This document shows positions 1-7,892 of a stretch of DNA of 11,981 nucleotides, one piece after another (the stretch's first letter is position 1; the number at the start of each line of letters is the position of its first letter). The notes beneath the pieces were generated by a model that was not told the DNA's origin, ran no database searches, and was given only the letters and a program-made list of their open reading frames with translations. This stretch comes from Syntrophobacterales bacterium. Lineage in GTDB: Bacteria > Desulfobacterota > Syntrophorhabdia > Syntrophorhabdales > WCHB1-27. Position numbers and translations under genes: made by a program. Location of the stretch: assembly GCA_017881765.1 (NCBI GenBank), contig JADGQN010000106.1, positions 1 to 11,981 of the forward strand. The letters run 5' to 3'.

Positions 1-139
1 GCCGGTATACCAAAAATAAAAATAGCCGAAAACACCCGTCGGATTCTGCATAGTGAGTTACTGTAAAGCAATTTTTAGTATATGTCAAGAGAATCTCAGA
101 GAAGCCAGCAATGACGGCCATGGGAGGCGCATGGCAAGG

Positions 140-182
140 TTGACAAGCCGTATTTGACTGTATTAGGCTACATGCATACGGT
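140..182 (+). promoter_or_regulatory. Candidate sigma70-like promoter region for the efflux operon
   Basis: Two overlapping candidates are visible. TTGACA at 140-145 is a perfect -35 hexamer, but its best -10, TATTAG at 161-166, is only 15 bases away. TTGACT at 154-159 has an ideal 17-base spacing to TACGGT at 177-182, but that -10 matches consensus at only three positions. Either would leave a leader of more than 200 nt before mdtA. This is hexamer matching by eye, so the exact start site is uncertain. Confidence 0.3.
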
Positions 183-275
183 TGCTTGAAGATAATCGTT
201 CTCTTGTAACGTTTCGACAGCATCTGACGACTTACTACTGATGGTGAGATGCGCGAGCTTCATGGCCGAGTTTTT

Positions 276-289
276 GCATAATGCATAAT
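276..289. repeat. Tandem GCATAAT heptamer (2 copies)
   Basis: The heptamer GCATAAT occurs twice head to tail with no gap, and the junction creates the palindrome ATGCAT at 281-286. The same ATGCAT palindrome also occurs at 172-177, inside the candidate promoter. It may be a protein-binding site or a chance pattern in AT-rich DNA; nothing else supports a function. Confidence 0.35.
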
Positions 290-332
290 CAAAGTCTGGA
301 CATCGTAGCCGACATTAAAGAGCCTTCTTCGC

Positions 333-416
333 GTGGTCAACGCCCTCAATGAGGCGGTGGTCCCGTACGTGGTTGCGCCTCTGATAGGCCGGATGGTGTC
401 CGAACCATTTTTGTGA
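333..416 (+). other. Short open frame overlapping the mdtA start (leader peptide or gene remnant)
   Basis: From GTG at 333 a 27-codon frame reads to a TGA at 414-416. The frame is open back to a TAG at 306-308. Its stop overlaps the first possible mdtA start, GTG 413-415, in a GTGA arrangement identical in kind to the other junctions of this operon. The peptide is rich in Val, Ala and Leu, and its GC-rich composition resembles the operon rather than the AT-rich DNA before it. A purine stretch, AAAGAG at 317-322, lies about 10 nt before the GTG. It could be a leader peptide that couples translation into mdtA, the tail of a lost upstream gene, or chance. I recognise no family. Confidence 0.25.
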
Positions 417-1651
417 GTGTGGCCGACATGATTACACAAGACGCCGAAAAGAGTGAATCGCCTGAGCAGAAGGGTTCTCGTGGACTGCGCAGACGCTGGT
501 GGATCATCCTGTTGGTGGTCTGTCTTCTGGCCCTTGGGGCATACGCCCTGCTCGTCAGGACGGGGAAGGTGCCGCTCGGGAACGCGGGTGGTCAGGGTAA
601 AGCCCCTGTCCCCGGCATCCCCGTGGTGGCGGTCCAGGCGAAAAAGAGCGACTTCAAGGTTTACATCACCGGGCTTGGCTCGGTCACCCCGGTTTACACG
701 GTTACCGTGAAGAGCCGTGTTGACGGTCAGTTGATGGAGGTCCTCTATAGGGAAGGCCAGATGGTTAACCAGGGAGACGTGCTGGCCTTGATCGATCCCC
801 GGCCGTTTCAGGTCCAGTTGACTCAGGCCGAGGGGCAAATGGCCCGTGACCAGGCCCTGCTGAAGAACGCCCAGGTCGACCTGGAGCGGTATCGGGTGCT
901 GTGGAAGGAAGACTCAATTCAAAAGCAGCAGCTGGATACCCAGGAGGCGCTGGTCCGCCAGTACGAAGGCGTGGTAAAGACGGACCAGGGGCAGATCGAT
1001 AACGCCAAGCTCCAGCTCATTTACTGTCGCATTACATCACCGATTACCGGCAGGGTAGGCTTGCGGCTCGTAGACCCGGGCAATATTGTCCATGCGAACG
1101 ATACCAACGGTTTGCTTGTCATCACCCAGCTTCAGCCGATCACCGTTGTGTTTCCCATCCCTGAAGACAACCTTCCTATGGTGCTTGGCAAGGTCAAGGC
1201 CGGGCAGCAGCTACCTGTTGAGGCTTTTGATCGCGGGGAGACACGCAAGCTTGCGGAAGGAACGTTACTGACCCTCGACAATCAGGTCGATCCTTCGACC
1301 GGCACGGTCCGGTTCAAGGCGATCTTCGCGAATAAGAATGATGAGCTTTTCCCCAATCAGTTTGTGAACGCCCACCTGCTGGTAGACGTCAAAGCCGGAG
1401 CCACGGTGGTCCCCGCGTCAGCGACCCAGCGTGGTCCCCGAGGTACTTACGTCTATGTTGTAAAAACTGACAACACGGTCAGCCAGCGTCTGATCGAAAT
1501 GGGGGAAACCCAGCGGGGTCAAACCGTTATAAGGTCTGGAATCTCGCCAGGTGAACGGGTTGTTGTCGATGGCGCAGAAAGGTTGCGAGATGGTGCAAAG
1601 GTGGAGGTGAAAGTCCAGGCGGACGATGCGACGCCAAAAGGCGGCCGATGA
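413..1651 (+). CDS. mdtA: Multidrug efflux RND periplasmic adaptor subunit MdtA
   Basis: This is the membrane-fusion (HlyD/AcrA-type) adaptor that links the inner-membrane RND transporter to the outer-membrane channel. At 412 residues it matches the E. coli MdtA length (about 415). An Arg-rich stretch at 23-28 is followed by one membrane anchor at about 29-48, giving a cytoplasmic N-terminus with the remainder in the periplasm. The lipoyl-like half-motifs (SRVDGQLMEVLYREGQ; then RITSPITGRVGL) bracket an alpha-hairpin at about 135-195. Next come the beta-barrel and membrane-proximal domains, with the family signatures EGTLLTLDNQVDPSTGTVR and LFPNQFVNA. Possible starts are GTG 413, GTG 419 and ATG 428; none has a good Shine-Dalgarno sequence. 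GTG 413 overlaps a preceding short frame, so coupling is possible, but ATG 428 remains credible. The gene overlaps mdtB by 4 nt. Function is assigned by strong resemblance to E. coli MdtA; the substrates of this pump cannot be read from sequence. Confidence 0.95.
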   Translation: MSVADMITQDAEKSESPEQKGSRGLRRRWWIILLVVCLLALGAYALLVRTGKVPLGNAGGQGKAPVPGIPVVAVQAKKSDFKVYITGLGSVTPVYTVTVKSRVDGQLMEVLYREGQMVNQGDVLALIDPRPFQVQLTQAEGQMARDQALLKNAQVDLERYRVLWKEDSIQKQQLDTQEALVRQYEGVVKTDQGQIDNAKLQLIYCRITSPITGRVGLRLVDPGNIVHANDTNGLLVITQLQPITVVFPIPEDNLPMVLGKVKAGQQLPVEAFDRGETRKLAEGTLLTLDNQVDPSTGTVRFKAIFANKNDELFPNQFVNAHLLVDVKAGATVVPASATQRGPRGTYVYVVKTDNTVSQRLIEMGETQRGQTVIRSGISPGERVVVDGAERLRDGAKVEVKVQADDATPKGGR

Positions 1652-4600
1652 ACCTTTCCCGTATATTCATCCTGCGGCCGGTCGCAACGACGCTGCTGAT
1701 GGCGGCTATTATCTTGGCCGGCGCCGTGGCCTACAAACAGCTGCCTGTATCTGCGCTGCCTCAGGTTGACTATCCGACTATCCAAGTCCGCACCTTCTAT
1801 CCCGGCGGAAGTCCGGATGTCATAGCTTCATCGATAACGGCGCCGCTGGAGCGTCAGTTCGGCATGATGCCCGGCCTGACGCAGATGACGTCGACAAGTT
1901 CCAGCGGGGCTTCGATCATCACGCTGCAGTTCACACTGGAACTCAGCCTGGACGTTGCCGAACAGCAGGTTCAGGCTGCCATCAACGCGTCCTTCACCTA
2001 CCTGCCACGGGACTTACCGATCCCGCCCGTCTACAGTAAAGTAAACCCTGCCGATGCTCCTATTCTGACTCTGGCTCTGACGTCCGATAGTTTGCCCATG
2101 CCCCAGGTGGAGGATCTGGCGGACACGCGGTTTGCCCAAAAGATCTCTCAGCTGCCGGGCGTAGGACTGGTGAGCATCAGCGGCGGGCAAAGGCCGGCCG
2201 TGCGTATTCAGGCCGACCCTAAAGCCCTCGCTGCCTATGGCATGACCATGGAGGACCTGAGAGTAGCTATTGTAGCGGCCAATGTCAACCAGGCAAAGGG
2301 CAGCTTCGACGGTCCCCGCCAGGCCTATATCATCGGGGCCAATGATCAGCTTTTTTCGAGCAAGGAATATCGATCCCTGGTGGTCGCCTATCGTAACAAT
2401 GCGCCCGTGCTATTGACTGACGTGGCCGAGGCGATCGACGATGCGGAGAATGTGAGACAGGCCGCCTGGATCAATAATTCCCCGGCAGTGATCGTCAATA
2501 TCCAGCGGCAACCGGGTGCAAACGTCATCGAGGTTGTAGATCGCATCAAGGGCCTTCTGCCTTCTCTCCAAAGCTCATTGCCATCCTCGGTGCGTGTCTC
2601 GGTGCTGACGGATCGGACCACGACCATTCGCGCATCCGTCAGGGACGTGCAGATAGAGCTGTTGCTGGCCGTGGTCCTGGTCGTGCTCGTCATCTTTTTC
2701 TTTCTCCGAAATCTGGCCGCCACGGCCATTCCGAGCGTGGCCGTTCCTTTATCTCTCGTGGGAACCTTCGGCGTAATGTATCTTCTCGGCTTCAGCCTGA
2801 ACAATCTATCCCTCATGGCCCTCACGATCTCCACCGGTTTCGTCGTGGACGACGCGATTGTGATGATCGAAAACATATCGCGTTTCATTGAAGCAGGCGA
2901 TTCGCCGCTGGAGGCGGCTCTCAAGGGGTCGAAGCAGATCGGCTTCACCATCCTGTCTCTGACCGTCTCTCTCATCGCCGTACTGATTCCGTTGCTTTTT
3001 ATGGAGGACGTGGTGGGACGTTTGTTTCGGGAATTCGCCGTTACGCTCGGCGTCACTATTCTTATCTCGGCCGCGGTGTCGCTGACCCTGACGCCGATGA
3101 TGTGCGCGCGGCTGCTCAAGCATACACCTGAGGAACAACAGGGCAGGTTCTACCGCTGGTCTCAAGAAATGTTTGACAGAACGATAGCATTCTACGGCCG
3201 GACTCTGCAGTGGGTTCTGAGGCGACAGAAGCCGACGCTGCTCGTGGCCGCGGGTACGCTGGTATTCACCGTGCTGCTTTACATCATCGCTTCGAAAGGC
3301 TTTTTCCCGGTCCAGGACACGGGGCTTATACTGGGTATTTCCGAAGCCCCACAGTCAATATCATTCAACGCCATGGCGCGCGAGCAGCAGACCCTTGTCC
3401 GGGCGATCCTTGAAGACCCCGCGGTTGAGAGCCTCTCTTCCTTCATCGGCATAGACGGCATCAATACGACCCAGAATAGCGGGAGAATCCAGATCAATCT
3501 GAAGCCGCTCGAAGAACGGAGGATGAGCGCGAGTGACGTGATCGGGCGCCTCCAGGCAAGAGTGGAGAAGGTGGAAGGGATCAAGCTTTTTATGCAGCCC
3601 ATTCAGGACCTGACGGTCGAGGACCGCGTGAGCCGCACCCAGTTTCAATATTCGCTGGAGGATCCCAACATCGATGAGTTGAACAGTTGGGCACCCAGGT
3701 TCGTTGAAGCGCTGAGCAAGAACCCGGAGCTCCGCGATGTGAGCACCGACCAGCAGGACAAGGGTTTGAACCTTTCGGTAGCAATCGACCGCGCCACGGC
3801 CTCACGCCTCGGCATCACACCACAGGACATTGACAATACCCTATACGATGCGTTCGGACAGAGGCAGGTCTCGACAATTTTCACGCAGTTGAACCAGTAC
3901 CGTGTCATTCTGACCGTCAAGCCCGAATTTCAGCAAGGTCCGCCCGCGTTACAAGGGATCTACCTTCGCTCGCAAGGCGGCGGGCAGGTGCCGTTAGGAG
4001 CGATCACCCAGACCACCGAGAAGACGGGCCCCCTCATGGTTACCCGCCAGGGCCAGTTTCCGGCTGCGAACATATCGTTCAATCTTGCTCCCGGAGCAGC
4101 CCTCGGGGACGCGGTAGACGCGTTTGAAACAACCGCGAAACAGATGAACATGCCGGCGAGTATCCAGGGAAGCTTTCAGGGCACAGCCAAGGCCTTCAGG
4201 GCGGCCCTCGCCAATGAACCTCTCTTGATCCTCGCAGCACTCGTGACCGTCTATATCGTGCTCGGGATACTTTACGAGAGCTATATCCACCCTATCACGA
4301 TCCTCTCCACGCTGCCCTCGGCCGGCGTGGGGGCTATCCTCGCGCTTCTTATCACCCGTACCGACTTGTCGGTCATTGCGATCATCGGCATCATCCTCCT
4401 CATCGGTATTGTTAAGAAAAATGGCATCATGATGGTCGACTTTGCCCTGGATGCCGAGCGCAAAGAAGGGAAAAGCCCTGAGGACGCCATCTACCAGGCC
4501 TGCCTGCTCCGGTTCCGGCCCATCATGATGACTACCATGGCTGCCCTCCTCGGGGCCTTGCCTCTGGCTCTGGGCCGCGGGGTGGGCTCTGAGCTTCGCC

Positions 4601-4764
4601 ATCCTCTCGGTATTACTATCGTCGGCGGACTCATCTTCAGTCAGATGCTCACCCTCTACACCACACCGGTCATCTACCTCGCATTTGACCGGCTGGCGAG
4701 GCGCATAAAGGGGCCTCGTCCACAGGAGCCGGACGAAGAGGAGCTATTGCCGGACGTCTCATGA
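1648..4764 (+). CDS. mdtB: Multidrug efflux RND transporter permease subunit MdtB
   Basis: This is a proton-driven inner-membrane RND pump subunit of 1038 residues (E. coli MdtB is 1040). The layout is the RND plan: TM1 at about 10-30, a periplasmic loop to about 330, TM2-6 at about 334-500, TM7 at about 528-550, a second loop, then TM8-12 from about 857 to 1016. Proton-relay residues are present: the Asp pair D401/D402 in TM4 (GFVVDDAIVMIEN) and K924 in TM10 (IVKKNGIMMVDF), followed by the TM11 segment MTTMAALLGALPL. The N-terminus (RPVATTLL, LPVSALPQVDYPTIQV) and SGGQRPAVR, VNPADAPILTL and LQINLKPL-like stretches match MdtB rather than MdtC. In E. coli, MdtB and MdtC form a B2C heterotrimer that exports novobiocin and bile salts among others; applying that assembly here is inference. 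The ATG overlaps the mdtA stop as ATGA and is preceded by AAAGGCGG. The coding frame is intact and the acidic C-terminal tail is short. Confidence 0.96.
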   Translation: MNLSRIFILRPVATTLLMAAIILAGAVAYKQLPVSALPQVDYPTIQVRTFYPGGSPDVIASSITAPLERQFGMMPGLTQMTSTSSSGASIITLQFTLELSLDVAEQQVQAAINASFTYLPRDLPIPPVYSKVNPADAPILTLALTSDSLPMPQVEDLADTRFAQKISQLPGVGLVSISGGQRPAVRIQADPKALAAYGMTMEDLRVAIVAANVNQAKGSFDGPRQAYIIGANDQLFSSKEYRSLVVAYRNNAPVLLTDVAEAIDDAENVRQAAWINNSPAVIVNIQRQPGANVIEVVDRIKGLLPSLQSSLPSSVRVSVLTDRTTTIRASVRDVQIELLLAVVLVVLVIFFFLRNLAATAIPSVAVPLSLVGTFGVMYLLGFSLNNLSLMALTISTGFVVDDAIVMIENISRFIEAGDSPLEAALKGSKQIGFTILSLTVSLIAVLIPLLFMEDVVGRLFREFAVTLGVTILISAAVSLTLTPMMCARLLKHTPEEQQGRFYRWSQEMFDRTIAFYGRTLQWVLRRQKPTLLVAAGTLVFTVLLYIIASKGFFPVQDTGLILGISEAPQSISFNAMAREQQTLVRAILEDPAVESLSSFIGIDGINTTQNSGRIQINLKPLEERRMSASDVIGRLQARVEKVEGIKLFMQPIQDLTVEDRVSRTQFQYSLEDPNIDELNSWAPRFVEALSKNPELRDVSTDQQDKGLNLSVAIDRATASRLGITPQDIDNTLYDAFGQRQVSTIFTQLNQYRVILTVKPEFQQGPPALQGIYLRSQGGGQVPLGAITQTTEKTGPLMVTRQGQFPAANISFNLAPGAALGDAVDAFETTAKQMNMPASIQGSFQGTAKAFRAALANEPLLILAALVTVYIVLGILYESYIHPITILSTLPSAGVGAILALLITRTDLSVIAIIGIILLIGIVKKNGIMMVDFALDAERKEGKSPEDAIYQACLLRFRPIMMTTMAALLGALPLALGRGVGSELRHPLGITIVGGLIFSQMLTLYTTPVIYLAFDRLARRIKGPRPQEPDEEELLPDVS

Positions 4765-7700
4765 ATATTTCGGCCCTGTTCATCAAAAGACCAGTCGCCA
4801 CAACGCTTCTGACTATCGGGATCTTCCTGGCAGGAGCGGTTGCCTTTGTTTTGCTTCCCGTGTCAGCCCTGCCGCCCGTGGATTTCCCAACAATCAACGT
4901 GCAGGCGAGTCTACCCGGAGCAGACCCTGAGACCATGGCAACGTCCGTGGCTGCCCCTCTTGAGCGGCAACTCGGACACATAGCAGGCATAGCTGAAATG
5001 ACATCATCAAGCACCCGCGGTCAGACAAGCATCACGCTCCAGTTCGAGCTGAACCGGAACATCGACGGCGCTGCTCGTGATGTACAGGCAGCGATCAATG
5101 CGGCCCGGGGATACCTGCCCGCAAACCTCCCGCAAAACCCACGCTACCGTAAGTTCAATCCCGCGGATGCGCCGATTCTGATCATTGCGCTTACGTCCGA
5201 TTCCGTAGACACTGCGCAGATGTATGATGCGGGTACGAGCATCATGGCGCAGAAGCTTTCGCAGGTGCCGGGAGTCGGCCAGGTGTTCGTCTGGGGCAGC
5301 TCTCTGCCGGCTGTCCGCGTGGAACTAAACCCGACAGTGCTCAGCAAGTACACTATCGGTTTGGAGGACGTGCGGACTGCTATCGCCAACACCAATGTGC
5401 TTCGGCCTAAGGGTCAGCTCTCCGACGGGGTCAAGACGTGGGAAATCCAGACCAATGACCAGCTCCGTAAGGCGTACCAATATTCGCCCGTGATCGTTGC
5501 GTTCAGGAACGGGGCCCCGGTAAAGCTGAAGGATGTCGCCGACGTGCAGGATTCGGTGGAAGACCTGCGCGCCTCGGGCGTCATGAATGGCAAGCCCGCG
5601 GTCATGGTGGTCATCCTTCGCCAGCCGGCAGCCAACATTATCGACACGGTAGATCGCGTGCGCGCCTTGCTGCCGCAGTTGGAAGCATCCCTGCCGGGCG
5701 GCATTAAAACGTCAGTCGTTCAGGATCGGACCCCGCCCATTCGAGGGTCGCTCCGGGACGTGGAACGGGCGCTCCTCATCTCAGCAATTCTTGTGATCCT
5801 GGTCGTCTTCGCCTTCCTCAGGAACATCCGTTCCACGATCATTCCGGCTGTTGCGGTGGTCGTCTCCCTCGTCGGCACATTCGGCGTAATGTATCTCTTC
5901 GGCTACAACCTTGACAACCTGTCGCTCATGGCTCTGACGGTTGCCACAGGGTTCGTAGTCGATGATGCCATTGTTGTTCTCGAGAACGTGACGCGTCATA
6001 TCGAACAGGGGATGAAGCCCAGGCAGGCGGCGTTCCTTGGCGCGCGGGAGATCGGTTTCACGGTCCTTTCCATGAGCACGTCCCTGGTTGCAGTCTTTAT
6101 CCCGATCCTCCTGATGGGCGGGATGGTAGGACGTCTGTTCCGCGAATTTGCGGTTACGCTCTCCGTGGCCATTGCTCTCTCCCTTGCCATCTCGCTGACC
6201 ACAACGCCCATGATGTGCGCGCACGTTCTCAGGGCTAATGAGAGGCGCCACGGCGCCGTCTACCGGGCGAGCGAGCGGGCCTTTAACTGGATGCATCGCC
6301 GTTACGAGATAACCCTCGGCTGGGCATTGCGCCACTCGCGAATCATGCTTGCCCTCATAGTACTGACTGTCGTAACCAACGGCTGCCTCTTCTGGATCAT
6401 TCCAAAAGGTTTTTTTCCGGAACAGGACACAGGGCGGATCGGCGGCAGTATACAAGCAGAGCAGGATATCTCATTTCAGGCCATGAAGGAGAAGATGGCT
6501 GCGGCAGTCGATATCCTTATGAGCGATCCGGAAGTACAGGACGTGTCAGGTTACACCGGCACGGGCAGCGGCACAAACGTTGCGGGACTCTTTCTCTCCC
6601 TGAAACCATTTGAGGAACGGAAAGCGAGTGTGAGGCAGGTGATTAACAGGCTGCGGCCGAAGCTTATGGCTCTTCCAGGTGCGCCGACCGTTCTTCAGCC
6701 GGTGCAGGAGCTTCGTATCGGCGGAAGGCAGAGCCGCGCGCTCTATCAGTATACGCTTATGAGCACCGACCTCGCGCAGCTCATGGCTTGGGCTCCGCGT
6801 ATGACGGCGAAGGTGCGCACGTTGCCTCAGTGTGTAGATGTGAGCAGCGATCAACAGAACAGAGGGCTTCAGGCCAATTTAGTGATCGACCGTCCCACAG
6901 CCTCGCGACTCGGCATTACGCCGGCACTTATCGACAATACGCTGTATGACGCGTTCGGCCAGAATCAGGTCTCCATAACCTACACCCAACTCAACCAGTA
7001 CCATGTGGTAATGGAAGTTGCCCCTCCCTTCTGGCAGCGCCCTGAAACGCTGCGGGACATTTACGTGAGGCCTGTCAACGGACCGATGGTACCCTTGAGC
7101 GCATTCACGCATTACGAGCAAACCCCTACCTCGCTCTCCGTGAATCACCAGGGACAGTTCCCGGCGGTAACCGTTTCGTTCAATCTCGGTCCCGGATATG
7201 CCCTCGGGGACGCGGTAACGGCGATCGAGAAAGCGAAGCGGGAGATGGGAATGCCGGATACGATACGCGGGCAGTTCATGGGCACGGCTCAGGCATACGA
7301 GGCCGCTCTGGCCAGCGAACCGCTCCTCATTCTTTTTGCGCTCCTGGCGGTCTATATTGTTCTCGGCATCCTTTATGAGAGCTTTATCCATCCGATTACG
7401 ATCTTATCCACCTTGCCATCGGCAGGGGTGGGCGCCATGCTCGCGCTGCTTGCGGCCCGCGCGGTAGACGGCACCACTGAACTCTCGGTAATAGCGGTGA
7501 TCGGAATTCTTCTCCTCATCGGAATAGTGAAGAAGAATGGTATCATGATGGTAGATTTTGCGCTGGAAACGGAGCGCAAGGGGGGAAAGAGACCGGAAGA
7601 GGCGATCTACCAGGCCTGTCTCCTTAGGTTCCGGCCGATCATGATGACCACCATGGCCGCAGCGCTCGGTGCTTTGCCTCTGGCGGTGGGAACAGGGGTT

Positions 7701-7892
7701 GCATCAGAGCTCCGCCGGCCGCTCGGCATCACCATCGTCGGCGGCCTTATTTTCAGTCAGGCGCTCACGCTCTACACGACGCCGGTCATGTACCTCTACC
7801 TCGATCGCTTCAGGCTCTGGATGAAGGGCAAGAGGCGAGGGGGACGGCCGGGAATGACGGAAGGAACAGCCATAGGTCCGACGGGCCTGTGA
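4761..7892 (+). CDS. mdtC: Multidrug efflux RND transporter permease subunit MdtC
   Basis: This is the second RND subunit, 1043 residues (E. coli MdtC is 1025), and the expected partner of MdtB in a heterotrimer. It has the same 12-helix topology with two large periplasmic loops. The proton-relay pair D401/D402 lies in TM4 (GFVVDDAIVVLENV), and K925 lies in TM10 (IVKKNGIMMVDFALE). Features that place it with MdtC rather than MdtB are PVDFPTINVQASLPGADPET, GSSLPAVRVELNP, QIQTNDQL, FFPEQDTG, IQAEQDISFQAM and RIGGRQSRALYQYTL. Between TM9 and TM10 it carries about five more residues than its MdtB neighbour (AVDGTTELS against TDLS). The ATG overlaps the mdtB stop as ATGA. The nearest purine-rich stretch, GAAGAGGAG, lies about 17 nt or more upstream, so coupled translation is likely. 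The C-terminus is basic and Gly-rich. Both RND copies look catalytically complete by motif. Confidence 0.96.
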   Translation: MNISALFIKRPVATTLLTIGIFLAGAVAFVLLPVSALPPVDFPTINVQASLPGADPETMATSVAAPLERQLGHIAGIAEMTSSSTRGQTSITLQFELNRNIDGAARDVQAAINAARGYLPANLPQNPRYRKFNPADAPILIIALTSDSVDTAQMYDAGTSIMAQKLSQVPGVGQVFVWGSSLPAVRVELNPTVLSKYTIGLEDVRTAIANTNVLRPKGQLSDGVKTWEIQTNDQLRKAYQYSPVIVAFRNGAPVKLKDVADVQDSVEDLRASGVMNGKPAVMVVILRQPAANIIDTVDRVRALLPQLEASLPGGIKTSVVQDRTPPIRGSLRDVERALLISAILVILVVFAFLRNIRSTIIPAVAVVVSLVGTFGVMYLFGYNLDNLSLMALTVATGFVVDDAIVVLENVTRHIEQGMKPRQAAFLGAREIGFTVLSMSTSLVAVFIPILLMGGMVGRLFREFAVTLSVAIALSLAISLTTTPMMCAHVLRANERRHGAVYRASERAFNWMHRRYEITLGWALRHSRIMLALIVLTVVTNGCLFWIIPKGFFPEQDTGRIGGSIQAEQDISFQAMKEKMAAAVDILMSDPEVQDVSGYTGTGSGTNVAGLFLSLKPFEERKASVRQVINRLRPKLMALPGAPTVLQPVQELRIGGRQSRALYQYTLMSTDLAQLMAWAPRMTAKVRTLPQCVDVSSDQQNRGLQANLVIDRPTASRLGITPALIDNTLYDAFGQNQVSITYTQLNQYHVVMEVAPPFWQRPETLRDIYVRPVNGPMVPLSAFTHYEQTPTSLSVNHQGQFPAVTVSFNLGPGYALGDAVTAIEKAKREMGMPDTIRGQFMGTAQAYEAALASEPLLILFALLAVYIVLGILYESFIHPITILSTLPSAGVGAMLALLAARAVDGTTELSVIAVIGILLLIGIVKKNGIMMVDFALETERKGGKRPEEAIYQACLLRFRPIMMTTMAAALGALPLAVGTGVASELRRPLGITIVGGLIFSQALTLYTTPVMYLYLDRFRLWMKGKRRGGRPGMTEGTAIGPTGL

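Larger units (their letters stand above)
1..412. other. Non-coding leader upstream of efflux operon
   Basis: No convincing long gene is seen on either strand. The first 300 bases are clearly more AT-rich than the operon, and composition becomes GC-rich from about position 309. The stretch holds candidate promoter hexamers near 140-182, an isolated GATAAT at 191-196, a weak 6-bp inverted repeat (GCATCT 220-225 with AGATGC 247-252), and a perfect tandem repeat of the heptamer GCATAAT at 276-289. A short open frame occupies the last 84 bases or so. No regulator gene is present here. I did not recognise an operator of a known efflux regulator such as BaeR. Confidence 0.6.

Noticed and set aside
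220..252. GCATCT/AGATGC inverted repeat as an attenuator or operator
   Set aside because: Only six base pairs with a 21-nt loop, no T-tract and no relation to a clear promoter; likely chance.
260..838. 192-codon open frame on the - strand
   Set aside because: It lies antisense to the mdtA 5' half and its leader, has low-complexity Arg/His/Asp-rich composition typical of an antisense shadow, and matches no family I recognise.
3994..4602. 202-codon open frame on the - strand within mdtB
   Set aside because: It is entirely antisense to the conserved TM8-TM11 region of mdtB. Its His/Asp/Glu/Gly-rich composition mirrors the complementary strand rather than a real protein.
5781..6455. 224-codon open frame on the - strand within mdtC
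   Set aside because: It is antisense to the conserved TM2-TM7 region of mdtC. The similar antisense frame in the paralogous region of mdtB shows it is a by-product of codon use.
1648..7892. mdtB and mdtC as a recent tandem duplication
   Set aside because: They share fold and scattered identical motifs, but each matches its own E. coli counterpart (MdtB or MdtC) better along its length, so the duplication is ancient and the pair is an obligate heteromer.
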